Assembly (NCBI RefSeq): GCF_900101455.1
Contig: NZ_FMZJ01000017.1
Span: 1-64,000 of the forward strand
Direction of reading: 5' to 3'
From: Sphingomonas sp. YR710
GTDB taxonomy: Bacteria > Pseudomonadota > Alphaproteobacteria > Sphingomonadales > Sphingomonadaceae
Length of the DNA stretch: 64,000 nt
The notes below the pieces were generated by a model, which was given only the letters and a program-made list of their open reading frames with translations, did not search any database and was not told where the DNA came from. The position numbers were made by a program, and so were the translations under genes. Positions 54,429 to 63,020 of the stretch are shown here, piece after piece; the stretch's first letter is position 1, and every line of letters begins with the position of its first letter.

Positions 54429-54919
54429 TGCGATTTATTCTGATCGGTTCGCTGCTTTTTGTGGCAGGCGCTCCGTCGCTTGCAGCTACAGACGAAAAAC
54501 CTAATCCTACGACGGCAGACTTAGCTCATGAAGTTTCTGCGTCGATGGCGCCGCGAGAGCAGATGCGCGCGATGGTGTTGGCGGCGATTTCGCAATCCAC
54601 GACAGCCGCCATTATCGTAAAGCAGATTGGACAAGAGAAGGCGGCTTCTCTCATCCGCGACGAAACCGGCAAAGTCGTCGATCGCTATGGTCCGGAATGG
54701 GCTGAGAACCTGGCCTCTTCTTATCAGGCAGCTCTGACACCCCAGGAACTCCAAGCCGCCAAACAGGCATTTCTGAACCGTGATCGCGCCGCAATAATGC
54801 CGCTGATGATGAAAGTTGGGCCCATAATGCAGGCCAAGACGGAGCCGCTCTTGAAAAAGGCTGCGACAGAAGCGCTCGCGGCCGCTTTTGAGCAGGTTGG
54901 GAAAGGAGCCGCCAAGTGA
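54428..54919 (+). CDS. DUF2059-like exported protein
   Basis: 163 residues with a signal peptide (cleavage near SLAATDE). The C-terminal part has LTPQELQAAKQAFLNRDRAA, a DUF2059-type helical motif. Its ATG shares a base with the gltD stop, so it is translated with gltD. Codon use is less GC-biased than in gltD. It is probably periplasmic, function unknown. Confidence 0.65.
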   Translation: MRFILIGSLLFVAGAPSLAATDEKPNPTTADLAHEVSASMAPREQMRAMVLAAISQSTTAAIIVKQIGQEKAASLIRDETGKVVDRYGPEWAENLASSYQAALTPQELQAAKQAFLNRDRAAIMPLMMKVGPIMQAKTEPLLKKAATEALAAAFEQVGKGAAK

Positions 54920-55055
54920 GCAGCTCCTATTTGTCAGGCATGGAATCCGAGCATGAGTGCTTCGCCGGCGAGGACATGTGCAGATCTGAATATGGCCGTC
55001 ACACCATCGGCATCGGCGGCATTTGGACAGTGCCGGCCAGAAAGGACAACTGCCA

Positions 55056-55355
55056 ATGCGGCTGAAGCCGGATGAGGTCGACGCGATCAACGCCGCCGCG
55101 CGCGAAGCGTTCGGGCCGGATGCCGTCGTTCGCCTGTTCGGCAGCCGGGTCGATGACAGCAAACGTGGCGGCGATATCGATCTGATCGTCGAGGTCGAAG
55201 ACGGACAGCAGGATATCGTGCATGAATCGCGGTTCCTTGATGCGCTGTTTGCGCGGATCGACGAGCGTAAGGTCGATCTTCTGTTCATGGTTCGCGGCAG
55301 CCCACCGTCGGCGTTCGCGCAAATGGTCGCGCGTGAGGCGGTGTTGCTGTCATGA
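55056..55355 (+). CDS. minimal nucleotidyltransferase (MNT) antitoxin, MntA-like
   Basis: 99 residues from the ATG at 55056, with AAGGA nine bases upstream. The nucleotidyltransferase signature is G29-S30 followed by D40-x-D42 (GSRVDDSKRGGDIDLIV) with a third acid at D74 (KVDLLF). MntA-type proteins AMPylate or otherwise modify the HEPN toxin partner. Its stop overlaps the start of the HEPN gene (ATGA), the usual arrangement for the pair. Confidence 0.85.
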   Translation: MRLKPDEVDAINAAAREAFGPDAVVRLFGSRVDDSKRGGDIDLIVEVEDGQQDIVHESRFLDALFARIDERKVDLLFMVRGSPPSAFAQMVAREAVLLS

Positions 55356-55828
55356 GCGATGTCGAACTGGTCATCGCGCAGGCGTTGCTGCGTTGCCGGC
55401 GCGTTGCGGCCGGTGCGACGGAACTGATGCCGATGCTGGGTGGAGTCATGCCGTATCAGGGTGCGGACGTATCGGCCTTGCCGCTGATCGAGCGCACCGC
55501 TGCGGTTGCGTTCATCAAGCGTTTCGAACAGTTGCAGGATCTGATCGCGCGGCTTGCACGGGCGAGTGCGAGTTGGGAGGGTGTGGACGCGACATCTCTG
55601 ACCCATCGCGATATCGGTGACTGGCTCGAAAAGCGCGCGCTGCTCGACAAGGCGGAAGAGTGGATGGTCGCCGTCAGGCTGCGTAATCGGCTTGCGCATG
55701 AATATCCGGTCGATGAGGGCGAACAGGTCCGCCGGTTGAATGAGTGCTGGGGGCTGATGCCTTTATTGCACGGGATCCTCACCGCCTTCGATGCGTGGCT
55801 TCAGCAAAAGGGGCTCGCATCCCAATGA
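55352..55828 (+). CDS. HEPN-domain toxin, HepT-like
   Basis: 158 residues, all-helical. The RNase motif RX4HXY is present as R111-NRLA-H116-E-Y118 (RLRNRLAHEY). HepT-type HEPN proteins cut RNA and are silenced by their MNT partner, encoded just upstream with overlapping codons. The stop overlaps an in-frame ATG upstream of gltB (ATGA at 55825-55828), so gltB reading could be linked to toxin translation. Confidence 0.82.
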   Translation: MSDVELVIAQALLRCRRVAAGATELMPMLGGVMPYQGADVSALPLIERTAAVAFIKRFEQLQDLIARLARASASWEGVDATSLTHRDIGDWLEKRALLDKAEEWMVAVRLRNRLAHEYPVDEGEQVRRLNECWGLMPLLHGILTAFDAWLQQKGLASQ

Positions 55829-55854
55829 CATATTCGCACGAAAGGTCTCCTGAC

Positions 55855-58800
55855 ATGACCGACGATTTCGCATTCCCCACCCCCGAGCACGAACGCCTCG
55901 CCCGCGAGGGCATGTATCGCCCCGAATATGAAGGCGATGCCTGCGGCGTCGGCCTCGTGGCTGCCACAGACGGCAAGGCCTCGCGGCGTGTGGTCGCCGC
56001 GGCGATCGATGCGCTGAAGGCGGTGTGGCATCGCGGCGCGGTCGATGCCGATGGCAAGACCGGCGATGGCGCCGGCATCCATGTCGATCTGCCAGCGCGC
56101 TTCTTCGACGATGCGATCGAATATGCCGGGCATAAGCCGCGGCCGAACCGGCTCGCGGTGGGCATGATCTTCCTGCCGCGCACCGATCTCAGCGCGCAGG
56201 AGACGTGCCGGACGATCGTCGAGAGCGAGATTATCGATTTCGGCTATACCATCTATGGCTGGCGGCAGGTGCCGGTCGACGTATCGGTGATCGGCGAGAA
56301 GGCCTTGCTGACGCGGCCCGAGATCGAGCAGATCATGATCGCCGGGCCGATGCCCGATCAGATGTCGATCGAGGAGTTTGAGAAGAATCTTTACCTCATC
56401 CGCCGGCGCATCGAGCGCAAGGTGGTCGCGGCGCAGATCCAGGGTTTCTATATCTGTTCGTTGTCGGCGCGCTCGATCATCTACAAGGGACTGTTCCTCG
56501 CCGAGGAATTGTCGGTCTTCTACCCCGATCTCAAGGACGAGCGCTTCGTCAGCCGGGTCGCGATCTTCCATCAGCGCTATTCGACCAACACCTTTCCGCA
56601 ATGGTGGCTGGCGCAGCCGTTCCGCAACCTCGCGCATAACGGCGAAATCAACACGATCCGCGGCAACAAGAACTGGATGAAGAGCCACGAGATCAAGATG
56701 GCGAGCCTCGCCTTCGGCGAGCATTCGGAAGAGATCAAGCCATTGATCCCGGCCGGCGCGTCGGACACGGCCGCGCTCGACGCGGTGTTCGAGGCGATCT
56801 GCCGTTCGGGCCGCGACGCGCCGACCGCCAAGCTGATGCTGGTGCCCGAAGCCTGGCAGAACAGCACCGACATGCCCGCGCCGCGCCGCGCGATGTATAG
56901 CTATCTCGCCTCGGTGATGGAGCCGTGGGACGGGCCGGCGGCGCTCGCGATGACCGATGGCCGCTGGGTGGTGGCCGGGGTCGATCGCAACGCGCTGCGG
57001 CCGCTGCGCACGACGCGGACGGCGGACAATCTGCTGATCGTCGGCTCCGAAACCGGCATGGTGGTGGTGCCCGAAAGCACCATCGTCGCCAAGGGCCGGA
57101 TGGGCCCGGGCCAGATGATCGCGATCGATCTGGAGGAGGGCAAGCTCTACAGCGATGAGGAGATCAAGGATCGGATCGCCGCCGAACAGCCTTATGCCGA
57201 ATGGGTGAAGGACTTCATCCATCTGCGCGATCTGCCGGCACCGGCCGAGGACATGGTGCCGCGCTGGGAGCGGGCTGAGCTGCTGCGCCGTCAGGTCGCG
57301 GCGGGGCAAACGATGGAGGATATGGAGCTGATCCTGTCCCCGCAGATCGAGGATGCCAAGGAAGCGATCGGATCGATGGGCGATGACGCGCCTCTGGCCG
57401 TTATTTCGGACAAGCCGCGCCTGATCAGCCATTTCTTCCGCCAGAATTTCAGTCAGGTCACCAACCCGCCGATCGACAGCTTGCGCGAAACCCGCGTGAT
57501 GAGCCTGACGACGCGGTTCGGCAACCTCGCCAACATCCTCGACACCGGGGCGCAGCAGACCGGCGTGCTGATGCTCGACAGTCCGGTGCTGCACAGCCGC
57601 GACTGGCATACGCTCAAGGCCTATTATGGGTCGCAGACCGCCGAGATCGATTGCACCTTCGACGCCAATGGCGGCCCCGATGCGCTGCGCAATGCGATCG
57701 CGCGCGTGCGGAGCGAGGCCGAAACCGCAGTGCGCGAGGGCAAGTCCGAACTGTTCCTGACCGACGAATATGTCGGGCCGGAGCGGATCGCGATCGCGAT
57801 GGTGCTCGCGGCGGCGGCGGTGCACACCCATCTCGTCCGCAAGGGGCTGCGCTCCTATGCGTCGGTCAACGTGCGTTCGGCCGAATGCCTCGATACGCAT
57901 TATTATGCGGTGCTGATCGGCGTCGGCGCGACGACGGTGAACGCCTATCTGTCCGAAGCGGCGATCGCCGATCGTCATGCGCGCGGCCTCTTCGGCGACA
58001 TCAGCCTGAGCGAGGCGCTCAAGCGGCATCGCAAGGCGATCGACGACGGGCTGCTCAAGATCATGTCGAAGATGGGGATCGCGGTGATCTCCTCTTATCG
58101 CGGCGGTTATAATTTCGAGGCGGTGGGTTTGAGCCGCGCGCTCGTCAACGATCTGTTCCCCGGCATGCCGGCGAAGATTTCGGGCGAGGGCTATGCGTCG
58201 CTGCAATATGCGGCGGTGCTGCGGCATGAGGCGGCTTATGACGATGTCGTCGTCAGCCTGCCGGTCGGCGGCTTCTACCGCCAGCGCGCGGGCGGCGAGA
58301 CGCATGCTTATTCGGCGCAGCTGATGCATCTGTTGCAGTCCTCCGTCGCGACCGACAGTTACTCGACCTATCTGCAATTTTCGCGCGGGGTGCGCGATCT
58401 GCCGCCGGTCTATCTGCGCGATCTGCTCGAGTTCAACTGGGCGCGCGAGGGGATAGCGATCGACTCGGTCGAGGCGATCACCGAAATCCGCAAACGTTTC
58501 GTGACGCCGGGCATGTCCTTGGGCGCGCTCAGCCCCGAGGCGCATGAGACGCTGGCGATCGCGATGAACCGGATCGGCGCGAAGGCGGTGTCGGGCGAGG
58601 GCGGCGAGGATCCGAGCCGCTACACGCCTTATGAAAATGGCGACAATGCCAATTCGGTGATCAAGCAGGTCGCGTCCGGTCGGTTTGGCGTGACGGCCGA
58701 ATATCTGGGCGCCGCCGAGGAACTGGAGATCAAGGTCGCGCAGGGCGCCAAGCCCGGCGAGGGCGGGCAATTGCCCGGTTTCAAGGTGACCGAGATGATC

Positions 58801-60390
58801 GCCAAGCTCCGGCATTCGACGCCGGGGGTGATGCTGATCTCGCCGCCGCCGCATCATGACATCTATTCGATCGAGGATCTGGCGCAGCTCATTTACGACC
58901 TCAAGCAGATCAATCCGCGCGCGCGGGTGTGCGTGAAGCTGGTCTCGTCGGCGGGCATAGGTACGGTCGCGGCCGGCGTCGCGAAGGCGCATGCCGACGT
59001 CATCCTGGTCGCCGGCCATGTCGGCGGCACCGGCGCGTCTCCGCAGACCTCGATCAAATATGCCGGCACGCCGTGGGAAATGGGGCTGTCCGAGACCAAT
59101 CAGGTGCTGACCCTCAACGGGTTGCGGCACCGGGTCAAGCTGCGCACCGACGGCGGCCTCAAGACCGGACGCGACATCGTGATCGCGGCGATCCTGGGTG
59201 CGGAGGAGTTCGGCATCGGCACATTGTCGCTGGTGGCGATGGGCTGCATCATGGTGCGGCAATGCCATTCGAACACCTGCCCGGTGGGCGTCTGCACGCA
59301 GAATGAGGATCTGCGTAAGAAGTTCGTCGGCACGCCCGAGAAGGTGATCAACCTGATGACCTTCATCGCCGAGGAAGTGCGCGAGATATTGGCGCGGCTC
59401 GGCGTGCGCTCGCTCGACGAGATCATCGGCCGCACCGAATTGCTGCGGCAGGTGAGCCGGGGCGCCGAGCATCTCGACGATCTCGATCTCAACCCGATCC
59501 TCGCCAAGGTCGATGCGCCGAACGAAAAGCGCCGGTTCAACATCGATACCTTCCGCAACGAAGTGCCAGACAGCCTCGATGCGCAGATGATCCAGGACGC
59601 GCATTCGGTGTTCGCGCGACGTGAGAAGATGCAGCTCACCTACACGGTGCGCAACACCCATCGCGCGGTGGGAACGCGGCTGTCGGCCGAGATCACCCAG
59701 CGGTTTGGTATGTCGGGCCTCGCCGACGGCCATGTCCATATCCGGTTGCGCGGCAGCGCGGGCCAGTCGCTCGGCGCGTTCGGCGTCAAGGGGATGACGC
59801 TCGAAGTGTTCGGCGATGCGAACGACTATGTCGGCAAGGGCCTCTCCGGCGCGATCATCGCGGTGCGGCCGATGGTGTCGTCGCCGCTGGAGACGCGGAT
59901 GAACACGATCATCGGCAACACCGTGCTCTATGGCGCGACCGCGGGCAAATTGTTCGCGGCGGGGCAGGCGGGCGAGCGGTTCGCGGTGCGCAATTCGGGC
60001 GCGACCGTGGTCGTCGAGGGCTGCGGCGCCAATGGCTGCGAATATATGACCGGCGGCACCGCGGTGATCCTCGGGCGGGTCGGCGAAAATTTCGGCGCGG
60101 GGATGACCGGCGGCATGGCGTTCGTGCTCGACGAGCATGGCGAATTTGCCAGCCGCGCCAATCCCGAAAGCATCGTCTGGCAGCGACTGGCGTCCGAATA
60201 TTGGGAGACGCGTTGCAAGGCGTTGATCGCCGAGCATTCGGTGATGACCGACAGCAGATGGGCGCATGCGATCCTCGACGATTGGGACCGCTGGCGCGAC
60301 CGGATCTGGCAGGTCTGCCCGAAGGAGATGCTGAGCCGGCTTACCCATCCGCTGAACGATGCGGATGTTGAGGTGGCGGCGGCGGAGTGA
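55855..60390 (+). CDS. gltB: glutamate synthase large subunit
   Basis: 1511 residues from the ATG at 55855; an ATG ten codons upstream (55825) overlaps the HEPN stop and is an alternative. The N-terminal glutamine amidotransferase has its nucleophile Cys30 in EGDACGVGLVA, exposed after propeptide removal. The central and FMN domains follow, with the [3Fe-4S] Cys set in CIMVRQCHSNTCPVGVC and the GXGXG-type C-terminal domain (GCGANGCEYMTGGTAVILG). It makes two glutamates from glutamine and 2-oxoglutarate together with GltD. It is separated from gltD by the DUF2059 and MNT/HEPN genes. Confidence 0.95.
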   Translation: MTDDFAFPTPEHERLAREGMYRPEYEGDACGVGLVAATDGKASRRVVAAAIDALKAVWHRGAVDADGKTGDGAGIHVDLPARFFDDAIEYAGHKPRPNRLAVGMIFLPRTDLSAQETCRTIVESEIIDFGYTIYGWRQVPVDVSVIGEKALLTRPEIEQIMIAGPMPDQMSIEEFEKNLYLIRRRIERKVVAAQIQGFYICSLSARSIIYKGLFLAEELSVFYPDLKDERFVSRVAIFHQRYSTNTFPQWWLAQPFRNLAHNGEINTIRGNKNWMKSHEIKMASLAFGEHSEEIKPLIPAGASDTAALDAVFEAICRSGRDAPTAKLMLVPEAWQNSTDMPAPRRAMYSYLASVMEPWDGPAALAMTDGRWVVAGVDRNALRPLRTTRTADNLLIVGSETGMVVVPESTIVAKGRMGPGQMIAIDLEEGKLYSDEEIKDRIAAEQPYAEWVKDFIHLRDLPAPAEDMVPRWERAELLRRQVAAGQTMEDMELILSPQIEDAKEAIGSMGDDAPLAVISDKPRLISHFFRQNFSQVTNPPIDSLRETRVMSLTTRFGNLANILDTGAQQTGVLMLDSPVLHSRDWHTLKAYYGSQTAEIDCTFDANGGPDALRNAIARVRSEAETAVREGKSELFLTDEYVGPERIAIAMVLAAAAVHTHLVRKGLRSYASVNVRSAECLDTHYYAVLIGVGATTVNAYLSEAAIADRHARGLFGDISLSEALKRHRKAIDDGLLKIMSKMGIAVISSYRGGYNFEAVGLSRALVNDLFPGMPAKISGEGYASLQYAAVLRHEAAYDDVVVSLPVGGFYRQRAGGETHAYSAQLMHLLQSSVATDSYSTYLQFSRGVRDLPPVYLRDLLEFNWAREGIAIDSVEAITEIRKRFVTPGMSLGALSPEAHETLAIAMNRIGAKAVSGEGGEDPSRYTPYENGDNANSVIKQVASGRFGVTAEYLGAAEELEIKVAQGAKPGEGGQLPGFKVTEMIAKLRHSTPGVMLISPPPHHDIYSIEDLAQLIYDLKQINPRARVCVKLVSSAGIGTVAAGVAKAHADVILVAGHVGGTGASPQTSIKYAGTPWEMGLSETNQVLTLNGLRHRVKLRTDGGLKTGRDIVIAAILGAEEFGIGTLSLVAMGCIMVRQCHSNTCPVGVCTQNEDLRKKFVGTPEKVINLMTFIAEEVREILARLGVRSLDEIIGRTELLRQVSRGAEHLDDLDLNPILAKVDAPNEKRRFNIDTFRNEVPDSLDAQMIQDAHSVFARREKMQLTYTVRNTHRAVGTRLSAEITQRFGMSGLADGHVHIRLRGSAGQSLGAFGVKGMTLEVFGDANDYVGKGLSGAIIAVRPMVSSPLETRMNTIIGNTVLYGATAGKLFAAGQAGERFAVRNSGATVVVEGCGANGCEYMTGGTAVILGRVGENFGAGMTGGMAFVLDEHGEFASRANPESIVWQRLASEYWETRCKALIAEHSVMTDSRWAHAILDDWDRWRDRIWQVCPKEMLSRLTHPLNDADVEVAAAE

Positions 60391-60426
60391 AAGTTCCTCC
60401 CCGAGACAAGCTCGGGGAGGAACTTT
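60390..60426. terminator. perfect 16-base hairpin after gltB
   Basis: AAAGTTCCTCCCCGAG at 60390-60405 pairs exactly with CTCGGGGAGGAACTTT at 60411-60426 around a five-base loop. It is of the same CTCCCCGAGC type as the repeat near 14.5 kb. It directly follows the gltB stop, so terminator and dispersed repeat are both plausible. Confidence 0.7.
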
Positions 60427-60442
60427 GCAACACAGGCGCACT

Positions 60443-61762
60443 ATGCGGCGGGTGATCAGGGTGTTGCTCGGGGCTTTGGCGGTGGCGGTGCTGGCCGCCG
60501 CCGCGCCGTCGCCTGACGTTCGGATCGTTCTTCGGCCGCTATCGGTAAGGCTGTGGGAAGCCCGTTATGCGCTTTCCCGTCCCGCAACTCGCATGGTCTT
60601 CGCGCGCAACCCGGACGACAGCCGGGCGCGTCTGTGGCGCGCGACCGATCCCGCGTTCGAAATCGTCGTCGTCGACCATGAGGAGCTGATCCGCCGCAGG
60701 GACGGCAGGCCATTTGCTGCGGTCGCGGTCAGCCTGACGCCGGATTATGTCTATCTGCCAAAGGATTATGCGCCGTTCTCGCCCTTTTCCGATGGCGGCC
60801 TGCTCTTCCATAGTGGCCGCTTCTTTGCCTGCCCCGATCGATGTGGAAGCGATCCTGAATGGTCGATGCGGTTCACCGGTTCGGCGAGAACCGAGATTTT
60901 CGTCCATGGCCAGGCGACAAAGCGCGAGGCGCGCTGGATTGACAGGGATGACGGGACCAACGTCTATATCGGCCCGACAAGGCCGATCGAAACGCCGCAT
61001 GTCCTGGCGATCGTCGATGCCGGGTTGCCCGAGCCGGTGCGCGCGCCTCTATCGTCGATCTTTCCACGCTTTATGGACTATTTCTCTGAGCATGTCGCAC
61101 CTCTCGACGCAAAGCCGATGCTGTTCGCTTCCTATGAGCCAGTCTATCCCCATGGCCATGGCAGCCAGGGCGGCACGCTGCCGGGGCAGGTGTTCATCCA
61201 TTATTATGGGCCGGGCTGGCCCGAGCGGATGGCGAAACCCGATTTCGCCTGGCAGGTGGCCTTCTTCTTCGCGCATGAGGCGGGGCATCTCCATCAGGGC
61301 AAGCTGATCGAGACGAGCTGGGTCAACGAAGGCGGGGCCGATGCCTTCGCTTATCGTGCGCTGGCGGCGCTGATCCCCGATGCGCGGCATTATCTCGATG
61401 CCAGGCTTGCCGGCGCCCGCAAGGGCTGCGCCGAGGCGCTGACCCGGACGACGCTTGCTGACGCCATGAAGGCCGGCGAGATCGACATGCTGTATCAGTG
61501 CGGGCTGGTGATCAACGAGCGTGTCGATCGTTCGCTGCGCGCCGGCGGCGGTTCGGACGGCGTGTTTTCCGTCTGGAAATATTATCGCGCGAACGGGCGC
61601 GGCGACGAGGATTCCTATCTGGCGGCGATCGCGCAATCGGGCGAGCCAGGGCTGGCGGATTGGGCGCGCCATATCGCGCACGATCGCTTTGCTACGGCGG
61701 AAGAAGCGACAGCGGCATTCGATCAGCCACTTTCCTGTGGATCGATTGCTGCAAGCTGCTGA
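60443..61762 (+). CDS. exported HEXXH metalloprotease-like protein
   Basis: 439 residues with a signal peptide (RVLLGALAVAVLAAAAPSP). The zinc motif HEAGH is at residues 278-282 and a NEGGAD segment follows with Glu296, only 13 residues after the last His. In M1-type enzymes that spacing is 18. It looks like a gluzincin-like peptidase of a group I cannot name. It is probably periplasmic. A Cys pair (FACPDRCG) lies in the N-terminal part. Confidence 0.7.
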   Translation: MRRVIRVLLGALAVAVLAAAAPSPDVRIVLRPLSVRLWEARYALSRPATRMVFARNPDDSRARLWRATDPAFEIVVVDHEELIRRRDGRPFAAVAVSLTPDYVYLPKDYAPFSPFSDGGLLFHSGRFFACPDRCGSDPEWSMRFTGSARTEIFVHGQATKREARWIDRDDGTNVYIGPTRPIETPHVLAIVDAGLPEPVRAPLSSIFPRFMDYFSEHVAPLDAKPMLFASYEPVYPHGHGSQGGTLPGQVFIHYYGPGWPERMAKPDFAWQVAFFFAHEAGHLHQGKLIETSWVNEGGADAFAYRALAALIPDARHYLDARLAGARKGCAEALTRTTLADAMKAGEIDMLYQCGLVINERVDRSLRAGGGSDGVFSVWKYYRANGRGDEDSYLAAIAQSGEPGLADWARHIAHDRFATAEEATAAFDQPLSCGSIAASC

Positions 61763-61796
61763 CATTGTTGCGCGGGGCGGCTAGGCTAAGCGCCGC

Positions 61797-62468
61797 ATGT
61801 GGCAGCTATACCAATTCCCTCTTTGCCCCTTTTCGCGAAAAGTGCGGCTTCTCATGGAGGAAAAGGGTGTCGGCTATGATCTGGTGCGCGAGTCGCCCTG
61901 GTTGCGGCGCGATGAATTTCTCGATCTGAATCCCAGCGGGCAGACGCCCGTGCTCGTCGATGACGCGTCGGGGATCACATTGATCGATTCCGGTGCGATC
62001 TGTGAATATCTGGAAGAGACCGTCGATCGTGCGTCGATGATTCCCGGCAATGCCGCCGCACGGGCCGAGGTCCGCCGGCTTGTCGCTTATTTCGACGAGA
62101 AATTGTTCGGCGATGTGGTCGGGCCCTTGCTCTATGAACGCGCGCTCAAGCGCATCGTTCACCGCGCGACCCCCGATGCGGGTGCGCTGCGCGAGGCGAT
62201 GAAGCTGGCCAACGGCCATCTCGACTATATCGATTATCTGGTCGCGAGCCGACGCTGGATGGCCGGCCAGCTGATCAGCCTCGCCGATCTTGCCTGCGCC
62301 GCGCATCTGTCGGTCGCCGATTATCTCGGCGGGCTCGACTGGCGCGGGCATGAGGAAACGCGGGCGTGGTATTCGGGGATGAAATCGCGGCGCTCGCTGC
62401 GCAGCGTGCTCGCCGACCGGATGGAGCTGGTGAGCCCGCCCGAACATTATGAGAAGCCCGATTTCTAG
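61797..62468 (+). CDS. glutathione S-transferase family protein
   Basis: 223 residues. N-terminal thioredoxin fold: LYQFPLCPFSRKVRLLMEEK with a Cys/Ser active-site loop, NPSGQTPVLVDD and DSGAICEYLEETV for the glutathione site. The C-terminal helical domain has ISLADLACAAHLSVADYL. A cytoplasmic enzyme of uncertain substrate, 34 bases after the metalloprotease gene. Confidence 0.87.
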   Translation: MWQLYQFPLCPFSRKVRLLMEEKGVGYDLVRESPWLRRDEFLDLNPSGQTPVLVDDASGITLIDSGAICEYLEETVDRASMIPGNAAARAEVRRLVAYFDEKLFGDVVGPLLYERALKRIVHRATPDAGALREAMKLANGHLDYIDYLVASRRWMAGQLISLADLACAAHLSVADYLGGLDWRGHEETRAWYSGMKSRRSLRSVLADRMELVSPPEHYEKPDF

Positions 62469-62517
62469 GCGTTGAGGCCGTGTTGACCCGGGCCGGCTTT
62501 CGCAGCATTTTGTGCCG

Positions 62518-62967
62518 ATGGCGACGCCCGAGGACGAACTCGAAAGCTTCATCATCCGCTACACACCCGACGTTGCAGCCTGCGCGCGATCGGTGCTGGC
62601 GCGGATGACGGCGCTCTATCCGCAGGCGTTCCGGCTCGTTTATGACAATTACAACGCGCTGGCGGTCGGATTTTCACCGGGCGAAAAGACCTCCAACGGC
62701 ATCTTCTCGATCGCCGTCTATCCGCGCTGGGTGAGCCTGTTTTTCCTGCAGGGCGCGGGGCTGCCCGATCCCGAGGGGTTGCTCAAAGGGCAGGGATCGA
62801 CGGTGCGCCATATCGTATTGGCGGGTGCCGACGATCTCGACCGGCCGGATATTCGCGCGATGATGGACCGGGCGGTGGCTTCGGCGAAGGTACCGTTTCC
62901 GGATGCGGGCGAGGGGCGGCTGATCATCAAGTCGTTGTCGGCGCGGCAGCGGCCGAGGCGGCCGTAG
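62518..62967 (+). CDS. DUF1801 domain protein
   Basis: 149 residues from the ATG at 62518; a GTG two codons earlier is possible. The pattern LVYDNYNALAVGFSPGEKTS, SIAVYPRWVSLFFLQGAGL and the late RRLIIKSLS-like segment match DUF1801 (YdhG-like) proteins. It probably acts in the cytoplasm; function unknown. Confidence 0.75.
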   Translation: MATPEDELESFIIRYTPDVAACARSVLARMTALYPQAFRLVYDNYNALAVGFSPGEKTSNGIFSIAVYPRWVSLFFLQGAGLPDPEGLLKGQGSTVRHIVLAGADDLDRPDIRAMMDRAVASAKVPFPDAGEGRLIIKSLSARQRPRRP

Positions 62968-63020
62968 TTGTTCAGCTCATTCGACGATAGAGTGTAGGTG
63001 GGATTTTCTTGCCGAACCAT

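Noticed and set aside
55801-60441. Very long open frame antisense to gltB
   Set aside because: Its length comes from the GC-biased codons of gltB; the product is Arg/His/Asp-rich with no recognisable motif, whereas gltB has all expected signatures.
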